Source of the DNA: Leucobacter sp. L43
GTDB taxonomy: Bacteria; Actinomycetota; Actinomycetes; Actinomycetales; Microbacteriaceae
Assembly: GCF_016597785.1 (NCBI RefSeq)
Contig: NZ_JAENJG010000002.1
Span: forward strand, 62,001 to 126,000
Length of the DNA stretch: 64,000 nucleotides
Direction: 5' to 3'
Shown: positions 25,187 to 34,172 of the stretch, piece after piece
How the letters are laid out: every line of letters begins with the position of its first letter
Position numbering within the stretch: the stretch's first letter is position 1
Translations under genes and position numbers: made by a program
Notes under the pieces: model-generated
The model's input: the letters and a program-made list of their open reading frames with translations, nothing else
The model's database searches: none
Told to the model about the DNA's origin: nothing

Positions 25187-27073
25187 ATGACTGAACCGTC
25201 CTCCGGCGGCGCACGAGTGACCTCTCTGGGCGTACTCCGACGGAATGCCACGATCGCGGCCACCGCGGTGGTGCTCGTCACGGTGCTGATCCTGTCCGCG
25301 ACCAGTTCCACTGACGCGGATCGCTGGCTCGCGACCGGTTTCGTCGGGGTGTTCGTCGCGTGGACGCTTCTTCGCATGGTGCGAGACGTGCTCCGGGGTC
25401 ATGTCGGTCTGGACGTACTGGCAGTGGTGGCGATGATCGCCACGTTGGTGGTGGGGGAGTACGTCGCGTCGCTGGTCATCGTCCTGATGCTGTCGGGCGG
25501 CGAAGCCCTCGAGGATTTCGCGGCGCGTCGTGCGAGGCACGATCTGTCGGCATTGCTGGATCGATCGCCCCGCACCGCTCACGTGTTCACGAATCCGCAC
25601 AACGCACAGTCTGACGACGTTCGAGACGTACCCGTCGACGACGTCCGTGTCGGCGACATGCTGCTCGTGCGACCGGCCGAGATCGTCCCGGTCGACGGCG
25701 GCCTCGTCACTGAAACCGGAACCTTCGACGAATCGTCGCTCACGGGCGAGAGCATGCCGGTTTCGCGAACGGCCGGCGAGGAGGTCCTCTCGGGCGCAAT
25801 CAATGGGAACCGCGCCGTTCGCGTCCGCGCCGTGCGGCGCAGTGCGGACAGCCAGTACCAGCAGATCGTCACCCTCGTCAGGGATGCAGAACAGTCCCAC
25901 GCTCCCATCGTTCGGCTGGCCGACCGTTTCGCGATCCCGTTCACGGTCGTCTCTCTGATGCTCGGAGGCATCGCGTGGCTGCTCTCCGGCGACTCGACGC
26001 GTTTCGCCGAAGTCTTGGTGCTCGCTACGCCGTGCCCGCTGCTCATCGCGGCGCCCGTCGCCTTTCTCGGCGGACTCTCGAGGTCGGCGAAGGCAGGGGT
26101 CATCATGAAAGGGGGCGCGGTCATCGAGCAGATCGCCCGGGTGCGATCGGCCGCGTTCGACAAAACGGGAACGCTCACGCAGGGCCGTCCGCAACTCGTG
26201 GATGTGCGCCCGACCGTGGGATTCGAACGTGCTGAACTGCTCCGACTGGCTGCATCCGCAGAACAGTACTCGACGCACGTGCTCGCGGATGCGATCCGCC
26301 GCGCTGCTCGGGAACGCGGCTTGAACCTGTCGCCTGCAGATGAAGCGAGAGAAGTGGCGACCAACGGAGTATCGGCCTCCATCGCGCACCGTGCAGTCAT
26401 GGTCGGCAAGCCCAGCTTCATCGCCGGAGTCGCACCCGACACTTCGCGCGCGACGCTCGAGCCAGGCCAAGCCGCAGCATACGTCGCCATCGATGGTCGC
26501 TTTGCCGGCGTCCTCGTCCTCGCCGACGACCCGCGACCCGAGGCACGAGAGGTCGTGTCGTGGCTCAGAGGTCACGGCATTGCGCGCGTCGCGATGTTCT
26601 CCGGAGATGTTGCGGCAACGGCGGTCTCCGTGGGCGACCAGGTGGGCATCACTGATGTGCATGCCGAGCTCCTGCCGGACGAGAAGGTGCGCCTCATGGG
26701 AGCGCTGCAGCCGCGACCCACGATGATGGTCGGCGATGGGATCAACGATGCGCCCGCGCTGGCAGCGGCCGATGTCGGCGTCGCCATGGGGGCGAGGGGC
26801 GCAACGGTTGCGGGTGACGCGGCAGACGCTGTGATTCTCGTCGATTCCCTGGAGAAGGTCGTGGAAGCGGTCGTCATCGGGCGCCATACCCGGCGAGTGG
26901 CGCTCACCGCGATCTGGATCGGCATCGGGTTGAGCCTCGGGCTCATGGTCATCGCCATGACCGGAGCCATTCCTGCGCTCGCAGGTGCGCTCATCCAGGA
27001 GCTCGTCGATCTCACCACGATCCTGTACGCGCTGCGTGCTCGCCGGGGTCCGCCGGTCGAGTTACGCCGGTGA
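25187..27073 (+). CDS. P1B-type metal-transporting ATPase with TPC motif (628 aa)
   Basis: This is a heavy-metal P-type ATPase. It has about eight membrane helices, an actuator-domain loop (VPVDGGLVTETGTFDESSLTGESMPV contains the TGES motif), the phosphorylation site DKTGTLT with Asp325, and the hinge MVGDGINDAPAL. The helix-6 metal motif is TPC (in ATPCPLLIAAP, Cys283), not CPC. The usual SEHP signature is STHV, so His is kept but Pro is lost. No N-terminal metal-binding domain or C-terminal hemerythrin domain is present. TPC is the motif described for the P1B-5 subgroup, but the actinobacterial form may have another specificity, so I leave the metal open. It starts 37 bases after the adhesin and may share its transcript. 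Confidence 0.88.
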   Translation: MTEPSSGGARVTSLGVLRRNATIAATAVVLVTVLILSATSSTDADRWLATGFVGVFVAWTLLRMVRDVLRGHVGLDVLAVVAMIATLVVGEYVASLVIVLMLSGGEALEDFAARRARHDLSALLDRSPRTAHVFTNPHNAQSDDVRDVPVDDVRVGDMLLVRPAEIVPVDGGLVTETGTFDESSLTGESMPVSRTAGEEVLSGAINGNRAVRVRAVRRSADSQYQQIVTLVRDAEQSHAPIVRLADRFAIPFTVVSLMLGGIAWLLSGDSTRFAEVLVLATPCPLLIAAPVAFLGGLSRSAKAGVIMKGGAVIEQIARVRSAAFDKTGTLTQGRPQLVDVRPTVGFERAELLRLAASAEQYSTHVLADAIRRAARERGLNLSPADEAREVATNGVSASIAHRAVMVGKPSFIAGVAPDTSRATLEPGQAAAYVAIDGRFAGVLVLADDPRPEAREVVSWLRGHGIARVAMFSGDVAATAVSVGDQVGITDVHAELLPDEKVRLMGALQPRPTMMVGDGINDAPALAAADVGVAMGARGATVAGDAADAVILVDSLEKVVEAVVIGRHTRRVALTAIWIGIGLSLGLMVIAMTGAIPALAGALIQELVDLTTILYALRARRGPPVELRR

Positions 27074-27097
27074 TCGGACGAGCGGGCACCCTCCCGA

Positions 27098-27460
27098 CTA
27101 CTGCCGCTTCGCCTCGATCTCGCGCACGTGCACGCGCACGAGATCCGCGATGAGCTCATCAGGGAGCGGCGCCTGCAGCGTGAACTGCACGGCATGCGCT
27201 GTGGTCTTGTACGGGGTGAGTCGATCCTGCAGCTCTTCGATCGCCCATGACGACGGATAGAAGCTCAGGTGCTTCTTCGACGCCGTGAAGTAGACGAGCG
27301 CCCGCCCCAGATAGGAGAGGGTCGGCATCCCGTAGCTCATCGACTCGACAGCGTCGGGCACGAGCGATGTCACGAGCGCGCGAATTCGTTCGAGCTCGGC
27401 GCGAGGCTCGGGATCGAGCGCGGCCAGATACTCGTCGATCGTTGCCGCCTTCGAGACCAT
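27098..27460 (-). CDS. DUF1801-domain protein (120 aa)
   Basis: This small soluble protein matches DUF1801 (YdhG-like): TIDEYLAALDPEPRAELERIRALV, then SYGMPTLSYLGRALVYFTASKKHLSFYP and a C-terminal helix DELIADLVRVHVREIEAKR. The fold is related to frataxin-type iron chaperones, but function is not established. It is monocistronic and convergent with the P-type ATPase. Length is typical. A second, longer DUF1801-like gene lies at 39732-40190. Confidence 0.82.
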   Translation of the reverse strand: MVSKAATIDEYLAALDPEPRAELERIRALVTSLVPDAVESMSYGMPTLSYLGRALVYFTASKKHLSFYPSSWAIEELQDRLTPYKTTAHAVQFTLQAPLPDELIADLVRVHVREIEAKRQ

Positions 27461-27499
27461 GAAGTGAGTGTACTCCGCCGCGGTCTGCGCCGAGCGTCG

Positions 27500-27660
27500 G
27501 AGATTCAGCGTCGGTGAGGCGATCGCCGGGGGATGCGTCTCACCGACGCCGAATCTCTCACCGAAGCCGAGAAGCGCAGCGCTCCCGCCAAGGAATCTCT
27601 CACCGACGCCGAATCTCTCATCGACGCCGACGCGCGCAGCCCTGCCGCAACCGGCGCCCC
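27500..27660. repeat. 60-bp tandem repeat with inverted third arm
   Basis: A 22-base segment beginning CTCACCGACGCCGAATCTC occurs identically at 27539-27560 and 27599-27620, exactly 60 bases apart, and the rest of the two 60-base units is partly conserved. The inverse form GAGATTCAGCGTCGGTGAG lies at 27500-27518 and pairs with 27539-27557 with one mismatch around a 20-base loop. The block fills most of the 252-base gap between divergent genes (27460 and 27713). It may be a small mobile palindromic element or a regulatory structure. Confidence 0.6.
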
Positions 27661-27712
27661 TTTGCTAGCGTAAGCCGCGTACGGGGCCCGATTCGAGAAC
27701 GGCGAGTGAGCG

Positions 27713-30700
27713 ATGACCGAAGACACCGGAACCAACGGCGGCACGGGCGACACGAGCGCCGCCGACGATGACGACGACGGGCTGCCCATCTTCGAGCCGC
27801 CGTTCGGCCTCGACGACGTGCCCGGCTTCTGTGAACGGCTCGTCGACCACTTGATCTCGACCGAGACCGGTGAGGAGTTCACGTTCGAGGGCGTCGAGGG
27901 CGAGCAGGCGCAGGGCGTCTGGATCCTGCCCCTCGGCGGCTACGACCCGAAAGAGGACCGGACGCTCACCGAGGGCGCCCCAGCAGACCGCGAGCTGCCG
28001 CCGGGCGGCTACGCCGAGGTCGCCGACACGTGGGCGCAGGGCGTGCGCCGAGTGCTGCGCGAATCGTGGGGCACGCCGCTCGTGCGCACCCCCAAGCTCG
28101 TGGGGGTCTCGATGGAGCCCGAGGGCATTCTCGACTACCTCATGGTCGCGGTGCGCATCGAAGAGGCCGAGATGTGGGATCGCGGTGCGCTCTGCTGCGT
28201 GCTCCTCACCAGCTGGGACGGCGAGCCGATGACGAGCATGCTCCGCCAGATCCTCGTCGTCATGCCCCGCGAATACGCCTTCGGCGGCATGGCGGTGCTC
28301 GCCGACGATGAGATCACGGTGCACGACCTCCTGATGCACGGCGAGCACCTCACCGAGCTGCGCCGTCGCGCCTGGCTCATGAGCGCGCTCGCCGGCCAGG
28401 GAGAGGTGCGCGTGCGCGACACCGCGCTCGAGGCGTCCCGCTTCAGCCTGCGGGCGAGGAACGGCACCACAACGGTGTGGACGTTCACCGATGACGGCCG
28501 GGCGCTGGTGCTCATGCAGGATCCCCAGTCCGATTTCGTCTCCAGCGCCGCCGAGCAGCTCATCGCCGATCAGCTCGCGGAGGCGGAGCACGCGGACGAG
28601 CCCTCCGAGGAGCAACTGGAGGAGGCGCAGCTGATCCTCATCGCCCGCATGCTCGACGGCGTGCCCGAGGATCTGCGCGAGCTGATCGCCGCCCGCACCG
28701 AGAACGGCCGCGGCGAGCCTGCCGAGCACGAGCTCGAGTTCCGCATGCTGGGCGATCAGCCGCTGCCGCTCATCTCGGGAGCCGTGTGGTTCGACGGGGA
28801 GCACTGGCGGGTGACGCGCAGTCTGCTCGAGATCGGCAGCCTCAACGACTTCGGCATGGACGACTTCGGATTCGCCGAGGCCGTGCGCAAGCCCTACCGC
28901 CTCGGCGGATCGTTCACCCTCGAAGACTTCTCGGGGCGCACCAGTGAGGATCGCCGCGCGCAGATCGAGCAGGTCTTCGCGGCGTGCCCGTACCCCGAGC
29001 AGCCGCGCCCGTCCGACGCTGAGCGCCTCGGCTACGGGTTGCCGCGCGACACGACCCACGCCGAGATGGTGCTGGAGATCGAGCGGGCGACCGAGAAGTG
29101 GTGGGATTTCGACCCGGAGCAGGTCGATGTGCAGGATCGCACGTTCCGCGTCGGCGGCCGCGAGCTGCGCGCCATGGGCGGCCGCGTGCTGCGCTCGGTG
29201 ATCGCCCTCGCCGAGCCCTGGTCGGTCGACGTGCTGCAGGCCTGGGTCACGGAGCTGAGCGACGCGATGGAGAATCGGTGGGGGCCCGCCTTCGAGATGC
29301 AGGCGCGCGAACCCAAGACCGGCGTGGAGCGCAAGACGCCGGTGGCGCGGGTGATGCGCGCGGTCGGGCTGATGAACGCGCCGATGTGGTGGGTGAACGG
29401 CCACGCGGTGCTGCTGATCGCGGGTGCTCCCGACCCGAGTTACGCCGAGGAGCCGCAGGCGATCATCGTGATCGGCCGAGCCGACGCGGTCATCGACCTG
29501 ATGCGCGGCACCCGCACGTGGGAGCTGCGCCAGCGCACGCGGGTCATCGGCGCGCTCGCCGCACAGGTGGCAGGCGAAGCCGCACCGCACGAGATCTCGT
29601 GGCGCGGGCCGAGCCTCGCGGGATCCGATCTGCGACCGAACGCGGTGCGCGGGCGCATCCGGGCCGACGATCACTACTGGGTGTGGCACTTCGCTCACGA
29701 CGGGCGCGGACTGCTGATGTCCTATCCGGTCGATGACACCGCCGCGGCCGTCGCGCGGTCGTCGTTCGAGGATCAGGCCGAGCTCTTCCGCGGCGTTCCG
29801 GTCGACCTGCTGTCACTCGTGACGGACCGCGACCCCGCCGGCCTGTATCGGGTGGTGACGCGGCCGGGCGGTGCCGATCCGGATCGCCCGCCGATTCCCG
29901 GTCTGCTGCGCACCGCGACGTCGCTCCCTGCCGTGCAAGCCGTGTTCTGGCGCGACGAGAGTGATTGGCGCGCGTCGACGGGCATGCTGCAGCAGGTGCG
30001 ACCCGCGGCCCCTGAACGCGGCGGTGAGCTCGAGGACGCGACCCCCGAGTCCGCGACGCCCGACACGTCGAACCCGTTCGCCACGCTGTACTCCGACGCG
30101 ACCGGCGTACCGCAGCTGCAGTGGGCGGTCGGAGCGGGTGAGAGTCTCACCCCCGACATCCTCGCCGACGACCGCTACTCGAGCGTGGTATTCGGCAACC
30201 GGGTGACGCTCGACGAAGCCGAGGCGGCGTATGCGCAGCTCGGCGACGTGCACCAGGTCGCGCTCACGGGCACGCTGAACCAGTTTCTCGACACGGTACT
30301 CGGCATGCCAGCGCGCCGGTACGTGCTCGACGCCGCGCTCGCGAACCCCGACCCGCGCAACCGCCGCGAGCTCGCGATGCTGCTCCTCGAAGACGTCGAC
30401 GACATCGACGCCTCGATCCAGCTCTCGCACCTGACGCCGATCAACGTGCTGTTCGAGAACCCGACGCTGGAGGCCGACGACCTGCTCCTGCTCATCCGAC
30501 TGCTCGAAGCCGGCGCGCAGGCTGGCCCCGGGCTCGGCGGCTCGAGCGTCGCACGGCACCCGCTCGTGCAGCTGGCCGACCGCGACGCGGAGGAGGCCGA
30601 GTTCGAGCCGCTCGTGCACACGCTGCTCATGCGGGGCGAGCTCGACCTGCACGCCCCCGCGCTGCCCGACGGGCGCAGCGTGCTCGACTACGTGGAAGCC

Positions 30701-30769
30701 GGCGTGTTTCCGCACCGGTATTCGCGGGCTGGCCTCCTCGCCCAGCTGCGCGAGGCGGCAGCGGCTTAG
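27713..30769 (+). CDS. Large unknown protein with internal duplication and ankyrin-like end (1018 aa)
   Basis: I do not recognise this soluble acidic protein. It has an internal duplication. The series RRRAWLMSALAGQ (217), FTDDGRALVLM (258) and GAVWFDGEHWR (~356) recurs as RQRTRVIGALAAQ (606), FAHDGRGLLMS (660) and QAVFWRDESDWR (742), about 390 residues later in the same order. No membrane segment or signal is seen. The last ~120 residues (LLLIRLLEAGAQAG, LLMRGELDLHAPALPDGRSVLDYV) resemble ankyrin-type repeats, which points to protein binding. The stop overlaps the stop of the convergent gene by four bases (30766-30769). Codon composition matches neighbours, so it is probably resident. Confidence 0.8.
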   Translation: MTEDTGTNGGTGDTSAADDDDDGLPIFEPPFGLDDVPGFCERLVDHLISTETGEEFTFEGVEGEQAQGVWILPLGGYDPKEDRTLTEGAPADRELPPGGYAEVADTWAQGVRRVLRESWGTPLVRTPKLVGVSMEPEGILDYLMVAVRIEEAEMWDRGALCCVLLTSWDGEPMTSMLRQILVVMPREYAFGGMAVLADDEITVHDLLMHGEHLTELRRRAWLMSALAGQGEVRVRDTALEASRFSLRARNGTTTVWTFTDDGRALVLMQDPQSDFVSSAAEQLIADQLAEAEHADEPSEEQLEEAQLILIARMLDGVPEDLRELIAARTENGRGEPAEHELEFRMLGDQPLPLISGAVWFDGEHWRVTRSLLEIGSLNDFGMDDFGFAEAVRKPYRLGGSFTLEDFSGRTSEDRRAQIEQVFAACPYPEQPRPSDAERLGYGLPRDTTHAEMVLEIERATEKWWDFDPEQVDVQDRTFRVGGRELRAMGGRVLRSVIALAEPWSVDVLQAWVTELSDAMENRWGPAFEMQAREPKTGVERKTPVARVMRAVGLMNAPMWWVNGHAVLLIAGAPDPSYAEEPQAIIVIGRADAVIDLMRGTRTWELRQRTRVIGALAAQVAGEAAPHEISWRGPSLAGSDLRPNAVRGRIRADDHYWVWHFAHDGRGLLMSYPVDDTAAAVARSSFEDQAELFRGVPVDLLSLVTDRDPAGLYRVVTRPGGADPDRPPIPGLLRTATSLPAVQAVFWRDESDWRASTGMLQQVRPAAPERGGELEDATPESATPDTSNPFATLYSDATGVPQLQWAVGAGESLTPDILADDRYSSVVFGNRVTLDEAEAAYAQLGDVHQVALTGTLNQFLDTVLGMPARRYVLDAALANPDPRNRRELAMLLLEDVDDIDASIQLSHLTPINVLFENPTLEADDLLLLIRLLEAGAQAGPGLGGSSVARHPLVQLADRDAEEAEFEPLVHTLLMRGELDLHAPALPDGRSVLDYVEAGVFPHRYSRAGLLAQLREAAAA

Positions 30770-31929
30770 CGCCGTCTCCACCGCGGCGCCTTGGTGAGCT
30801 TGCCGAGCACCCACTCCAGCGGGCCCTGACCCACGAGCAGCGCCCACGCCGTGCATCCCACCAGTACGCCCACCGTCATCGGCCAGAACGGGTCCAGCGC
30901 GCGAAATCCCAGCGACGGGTCGACGCCGGGGTCGCGCGCGGTCTCGACCGCGATCCAGATCGCCCAGATGCCGATGTGCACGACGTAGGCGGTGAGCGGC
31001 ATCGAACCGACCGCCCGCAGGGGCAACGCGATCCAGCGCAGGGGAGTCATGCACACGAGCACGGCGGCGCAGGTGACCGCGAGGGCGAATCCGCCAGAGC
31101 CGAGGGCCTCGCCGACCCCTGACGAGTGCGGTGCGTCGCTCAACGCGGCGACCCACCACTCGGTCGGGCCGACGCCGACCGCGGCGAGACCGGCGGGGCC
31201 GACCACGCCGTATCCGACGACGGCGAGCACGATGCCCGCCGCGAGCAGAGGCCACGCGAACTTCCACGAGCGCATCAGCAGCGCCCCGGTCGCCATGCCG
31301 CAGAGCATGAACGCCAGCCACAGCGGAAGCGGGTAGTTCCAGGCGATGAGGCGGAGCGACTCCTCGACTGACACCGGATCGTCGCTGCGGGCGACCATCG
31401 AGTTGATCCACCACACGACGAACGGGGCGCCGACGGCGAGCACCGCCGCGAGGGCGAACAGATGCCGTGCGGCGAGCGAGGTGAAGGGGATCGCCAGCAC
31501 GAAGAGCGCGCCGTACGCGGGAAGGATGACGTACACGGGCACATCGAGATCGTCGAGCCAGACTCCGAGCAGCCAGAGCAGGATGCCGCGCAGCAGCAAC
31601 TGCGTGCGGAGCCCCCAGAGCGGCCTCGACCGATCGGCCGACTCGGCCGCGCCCACTCGACGACGCCGAGACGCCACCGAGATGATGCCGAGCGACACCC
31701 CAGCGAGCATCGCGAAGAGCACCGCGGACCGGCCCTCGACGAGCCCCGACCACGTGCCGGGATCTCTCCACTCCAACGGTGTGATCACGGCGAGGTGCGC
31801 GGCGAAGACCCCGATCACGGCCAACCCGCGCGCGAGATCCACTCCGGCGAGGCGGTGCGGGGGCTCCAGCCGGGAGATCTGCGCGCGGAGGCGCGAAGCG
31901 AGAATTGTGATGCCGTTATTCTCGCTCAC
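30766..31929 (-). CDS. DUF418/HGSNAT-like multi-pass membrane protein (387 aa)
   Basis: This is a polytopic membrane protein of the acyltransferase-like DUF418/DUF1624 type. It begins HRLAGVDLARGLAVIGVFAAHL, the conserved first helix with Arg, followed by about nine more helices and a late PLTAYVVHIGIW typical of DUF418. Such proteins are thought to move acyl groups across the membrane or modify envelope glycans. The start is uncertain. GTG 31927-31929 (VSENNG) gives a normal N-terminus but lies inside a pair of inverted repeats and has no good ribosome site. A start at a later GTG would remove about 30 residues. Confidence 0.8.
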   Translation of the reverse strand: MSENNGITILASRLRAQISRLEPPHRLAGVDLARGLAVIGVFAAHLAVITPLEWRDPGTWSGLVEGRSAVLFAMLAGVSLGIISVASRRRRVGAAESADRSRPLWGLRTQLLLRGILLWLLGVWLDDLDVPVYVILPAYGALFVLAIPFTSLAARHLFALAAVLAVGAPFVVWWINSMVARSDDPVSVEESLRLIAWNYPLPLWLAFMLCGMATGALLMRSWKFAWPLLAAGIVLAVVGYGVVGPAGLAAVGVGPTEWWVAALSDAPHSSGVGEALGSGGFALAVTCAAVLVCMTPLRWIALPLRAVGSMPLTAYVVHIGIWAIWIAVETARDPGVDPSLGFRALDPFWPMTVGVLVGCTAWALLVGQGPLEWVLGKLTKAPRWRRR

Positions 31930-31968
31930 GGCCAGAAGCGAGAACAAGCGGCGCGATATTCTCGCTTC
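31896..31968. promoter_or_regulatory. Two adjacent GCGAGAA inverted repeats, probable operator pair
   Basis: AGCGAGAAT (31897-31905) mirrors ATTCTCGCT (31918-31926), and GAAGCGAGAA (31935-31944) mirrors TTCTCGCTTC (31959-31968). The four half-sites lie in 72 bases at the 5' end of the DUF418 gene and the promoter of the divergent NSS transporter. Repeated dyads of the same half-site are typical of an operator for a dimeric regulator that may control both genes. Confidence 0.6.
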
Positions 31969-32022
31969 CCACCCAGCGGGGCGCTGATCGCGAGGGGCCG
32001 TCCGGCCTGCTACCGTATCTGC

Positions 32023-33639
32023 GTGACTGAATCGGTGAAGACCAGTGCGCCCGAACGCGAGACGTGGGGGCGGCGCAGCGCCTTCATCATCGCGGCCATC
32101 AGCTCGGCCGTCGGGCTCGGCAACATCTGGCGATTCCCCGGTGTCGCCTACGAGAACGGCGGTGGGGCGTTCCTGATCCCGTATCTCGTCGCCTTCTTGA
32201 CCGCCGGTCTGCCGATCCTCTTCCTCGACTACGCGATCGGCCACAAGTACCGCGCTGCGCCGCCGCTCGCCTTCAAACGGCTCAATCGCAAGGCAGAGCC
32301 GCTCGGCTGGTGGCAGGTGGGCGTGTCCTTCCTGATCCTCACCTACTACGCGGTGATCATCGCCTGGGCGCTCGGCTTCGTCTGGTTCAGCTTCGGCCGC
32401 CAGTGGGGCGACGACGCGGTCGGCTTCTTCACCGGCGAGTACCTGCAGCTCGCAGAGGCGCCCGGCGTGACCTTCGACTTCGTGCCCGCCGTGCTCATCA
32501 CACTGCTCATCGTGTGGATCGCCGCGATCATCGTGATGTCGCTGGGGCTCCGCCGCGGTCTCGATCGCGCGAACCGCATCACGCTGCCGCTGCTCGTCAT
32601 CGTCTTCGTGATCATCGTCGTCTACGCGATGACGCTGCCCGGCGCCTGGGACGGCATCAATCAGTTCTTCGAACCCGACTTCGCCGCCCTCGCGAATCCC
32701 GCGGTGTGGCTCGCCGCCTACGGCCACATCTTCTTCTCATTCTCGATCGCCTTCGGCATCATGCTCACGTACTCCTCGTATATGAAGCGCCGCAGCGACC
32801 TCGCCGGCTCCGGCCTCGTCGTCGCCTTCGCGAACTGCGCGTTCGAGATCCTCGCGGGCATCGGCGTGTTCGCGGCACTCGGGTTCCTGGCCTACTCGCA
32901 GAACGTGCAGATCGACGACCTCGAAGGGTTGAGCGGGGTCGCGCTCGCCTTCATGACGTTCCCGACACTCCTTAGCGAGATGCCGGCGGGCGCCTTCATG
33001 GGGGTGCTGTTCTTCGGATCGCTCGTGCTCGCCGGGTTCTCGTCGCTGCTGTCGATCTACCAGGTGGTCACCGGGTCGCTGCAGGACAAGACCGGCTGGT
33101 CGACCCGCCGCGTCGCGGTCACCGTCGGCCTCGCGGCAGGCATTCCCTCCGTGCTGCTGTTCGGCACGTCGTCCGGGCTCAACGTCCTCGATGTGCTCGA
33201 CGCGTTCGTCAACAACATCGGCGTCACCGGCTCGGCCGTCGCGACGCTCGTGCTCGTCGCGTGGGTGTTCCGCGCCGTACCGAGCCTGCGCTCGCACCTC
33301 AACGCCCTGTCGTCGCTGAAGCTCGGCCGGGTGTGGACGATCGCCGTGACGGCGGTGACCCCCGTGATTCTCGCGGTCATCCTGGTGCGCGGCGTCGCCG
33401 AATACCTCACCGAGGGCTACGGCGGGTTCCCCACCTGGTTCATCACGACGATCGGGTGGGGCGCGATCGCCCTGCTCGCGATCTTCTCGTTCGCGATGAG
33501 CTACCGCAGGTACCGCCGCTCCGATGCCGATACGTTCGTTCCCGATGAACCCGAGCAGTTGCACACGGAGATGAACGATCTCATCACGGTCGCCAAGGAA
33601 GCCTCAGCCACTCGCCGAAACTCAGGGGGAACACGATGA
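32023..33639 (+). CDS. NSS-family sodium-dependent transporter, MetP-like (538 aa)
   Basis: This is a neurotransmitter:sodium-symporter family protein. The hallmark SSAVGLGNIWRFPGVAYENGGGAFLIPYL in helix 1, with the unwound Gly/Asn region for Na+ and substrate, is followed by about ten to eleven further helices. Bacterial members import amino acids. The partner gene at 33636-33758 is a MetS-like small subunit, and in Corynebacterium the MetP/MetS pair takes up methionine and alanine, so a similar substrate is likely. The start is GTG 32023 (VTESVKTSAPERETWG). It overlaps the small subunit by four bases. Confidence 0.9.
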   Translation: MTESVKTSAPERETWGRRSAFIIAAISSAVGLGNIWRFPGVAYENGGGAFLIPYLVAFLTAGLPILFLDYAIGHKYRAAPPLAFKRLNRKAEPLGWWQVGVSFLILTYYAVIIAWALGFVWFSFGRQWGDDAVGFFTGEYLQLAEAPGVTFDFVPAVLITLLIVWIAAIIVMSLGLRRGLDRANRITLPLLVIVFVIIVVYAMTLPGAWDGINQFFEPDFAALANPAVWLAAYGHIFFSFSIAFGIMLTYSSYMKRRSDLAGSGLVVAFANCAFEILAGIGVFAALGFLAYSQNVQIDDLEGLSGVALAFMTFPTLLSEMPAGAFMGVLFFGSLVLAGFSSLLSIYQVVTGSLQDKTGWSTRRVAVTVGLAAGIPSVLLFGTSSGLNVLDVLDAFVNNIGVTGSAVATLVLVAWVFRAVPSLRSHLNALSSLKLGRVWTIAVTAVTPVILAVILVRGVAEYLTEGYGGFPTWFITTIGWGAIALLAIFSFAMSYRRYRRSDADTFVPDEPEQLHTEMNDLITVAKEASATRRNSGGTR

Positions 33640-33758
33640 CCACCAGCGCACTCGTCATGATGGCGCTCTCCATCGGCATTCTGTGGGGCGGGCTCGCCTG
33701 GGCGATCCTGCGCCTGCGCAAGCACCCCGACGTGAGCGGGGTCGACGACGAGGCGTGA
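33636..33758 (+). CDS. MetS-like small subunit of amino-acid importer (40 aa)
   Basis: A 40-residue protein is encoded immediately behind the NSS transporter, with an ATGA overlap. It has one helix (SALVMMALSIGILWGGLAWA) followed by a short charged tail (ILRLRKHPDVSG...DDEA). This size and the GGLAWAILRLRKHP pattern match the methionine/alanine importer small subunit family (MetS), which is needed for the activity of MetP in Corynebacterium. Its position confirms it as a real gene despite its size. Confidence 0.78.
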   Translation: MTTSALVMMALSIGILWGGLAWAILRLRKHPDVSGVDDEA

Positions 33759-33803
33759 CGGTCGCCGTATGATGTCACGCAGGGAACTCGGGGGAGGGCA
33801 AGC

Positions 33804-34172
33804 GTGACGATCGCGATCGATGCCGACGACGTGGCGACCATTCGCAAGCATCTGCGAACCGCTACAGAAGACGTCGGTGAGGCTGTTCCGCAGCTGCCGG
33901 GCGCGGCGGCGTTCGGGCCGCAGGTGCTCGGCAGCGCCGTCGCATCGTTCGAAGCGGCAATGCGTCGCGAGGCCGACCGACTCGCCGAGCGGTGGGCGGC
34001 GCTCGACACGGGGGTGCGCGACACCCTCGACGATATGAGCGCGGTCGAAGACGAGCTCGTCGCCGGAATCGGGCGATACGGGGCGGTCTTCGGTGCGGCC
34101 GCGGGTGCTGCAGGGAGCGACATGGTCGGTGGCGGCGCCGACGCGCCCCGCACTGATGGGCTGCTCCGGTGA
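33804..34172 (+). CDS. Helical WXG100-like partner protein (122 aa)
   Basis: This is a short, wholly helical protein. Residues 1-95 read as two amphipathic helices (DVATIRKHLRTATEDVGEAV, then ASFEAAMRREADRLAERWAALDTGVRD) followed by a Gly/Ala-rich end. It resembles the small secreted or chaperone-like proteins that open ESX/type VII-linked toxin loci, although it lacks a clear WxG. The start is GTG 33804, behind GGGAGGG. It is the first of four genes that overlap each other by four bases through 36056, so it is likely part of one functional unit with the calpain-like protein. Confidence 0.6.
   Translation: MTIAIDADDVATIRKHLRTATEDVGEAVPQLPGAAAFGPQVLGSAVASFEAAMRREADRLAERWAALDTGVRDTLDDMSAVEDELVAGIGRYGAVFGAAAGAAGSDMVGGGADAPRTDGLLR

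Noticed and set aside
27500..27660. CRISPR array
   Set aside because: Only two direct units with similar rather than unique spacers, and one inverted arm. No cas gene is near.
27665..29698. 677-codon open frame (-) opposite the 1018-residue protein
   Set aside because: It has His/Arg-rich shadow composition typical of antisense frames in high-GC genes. The + strand frame has sensible protein character and start.
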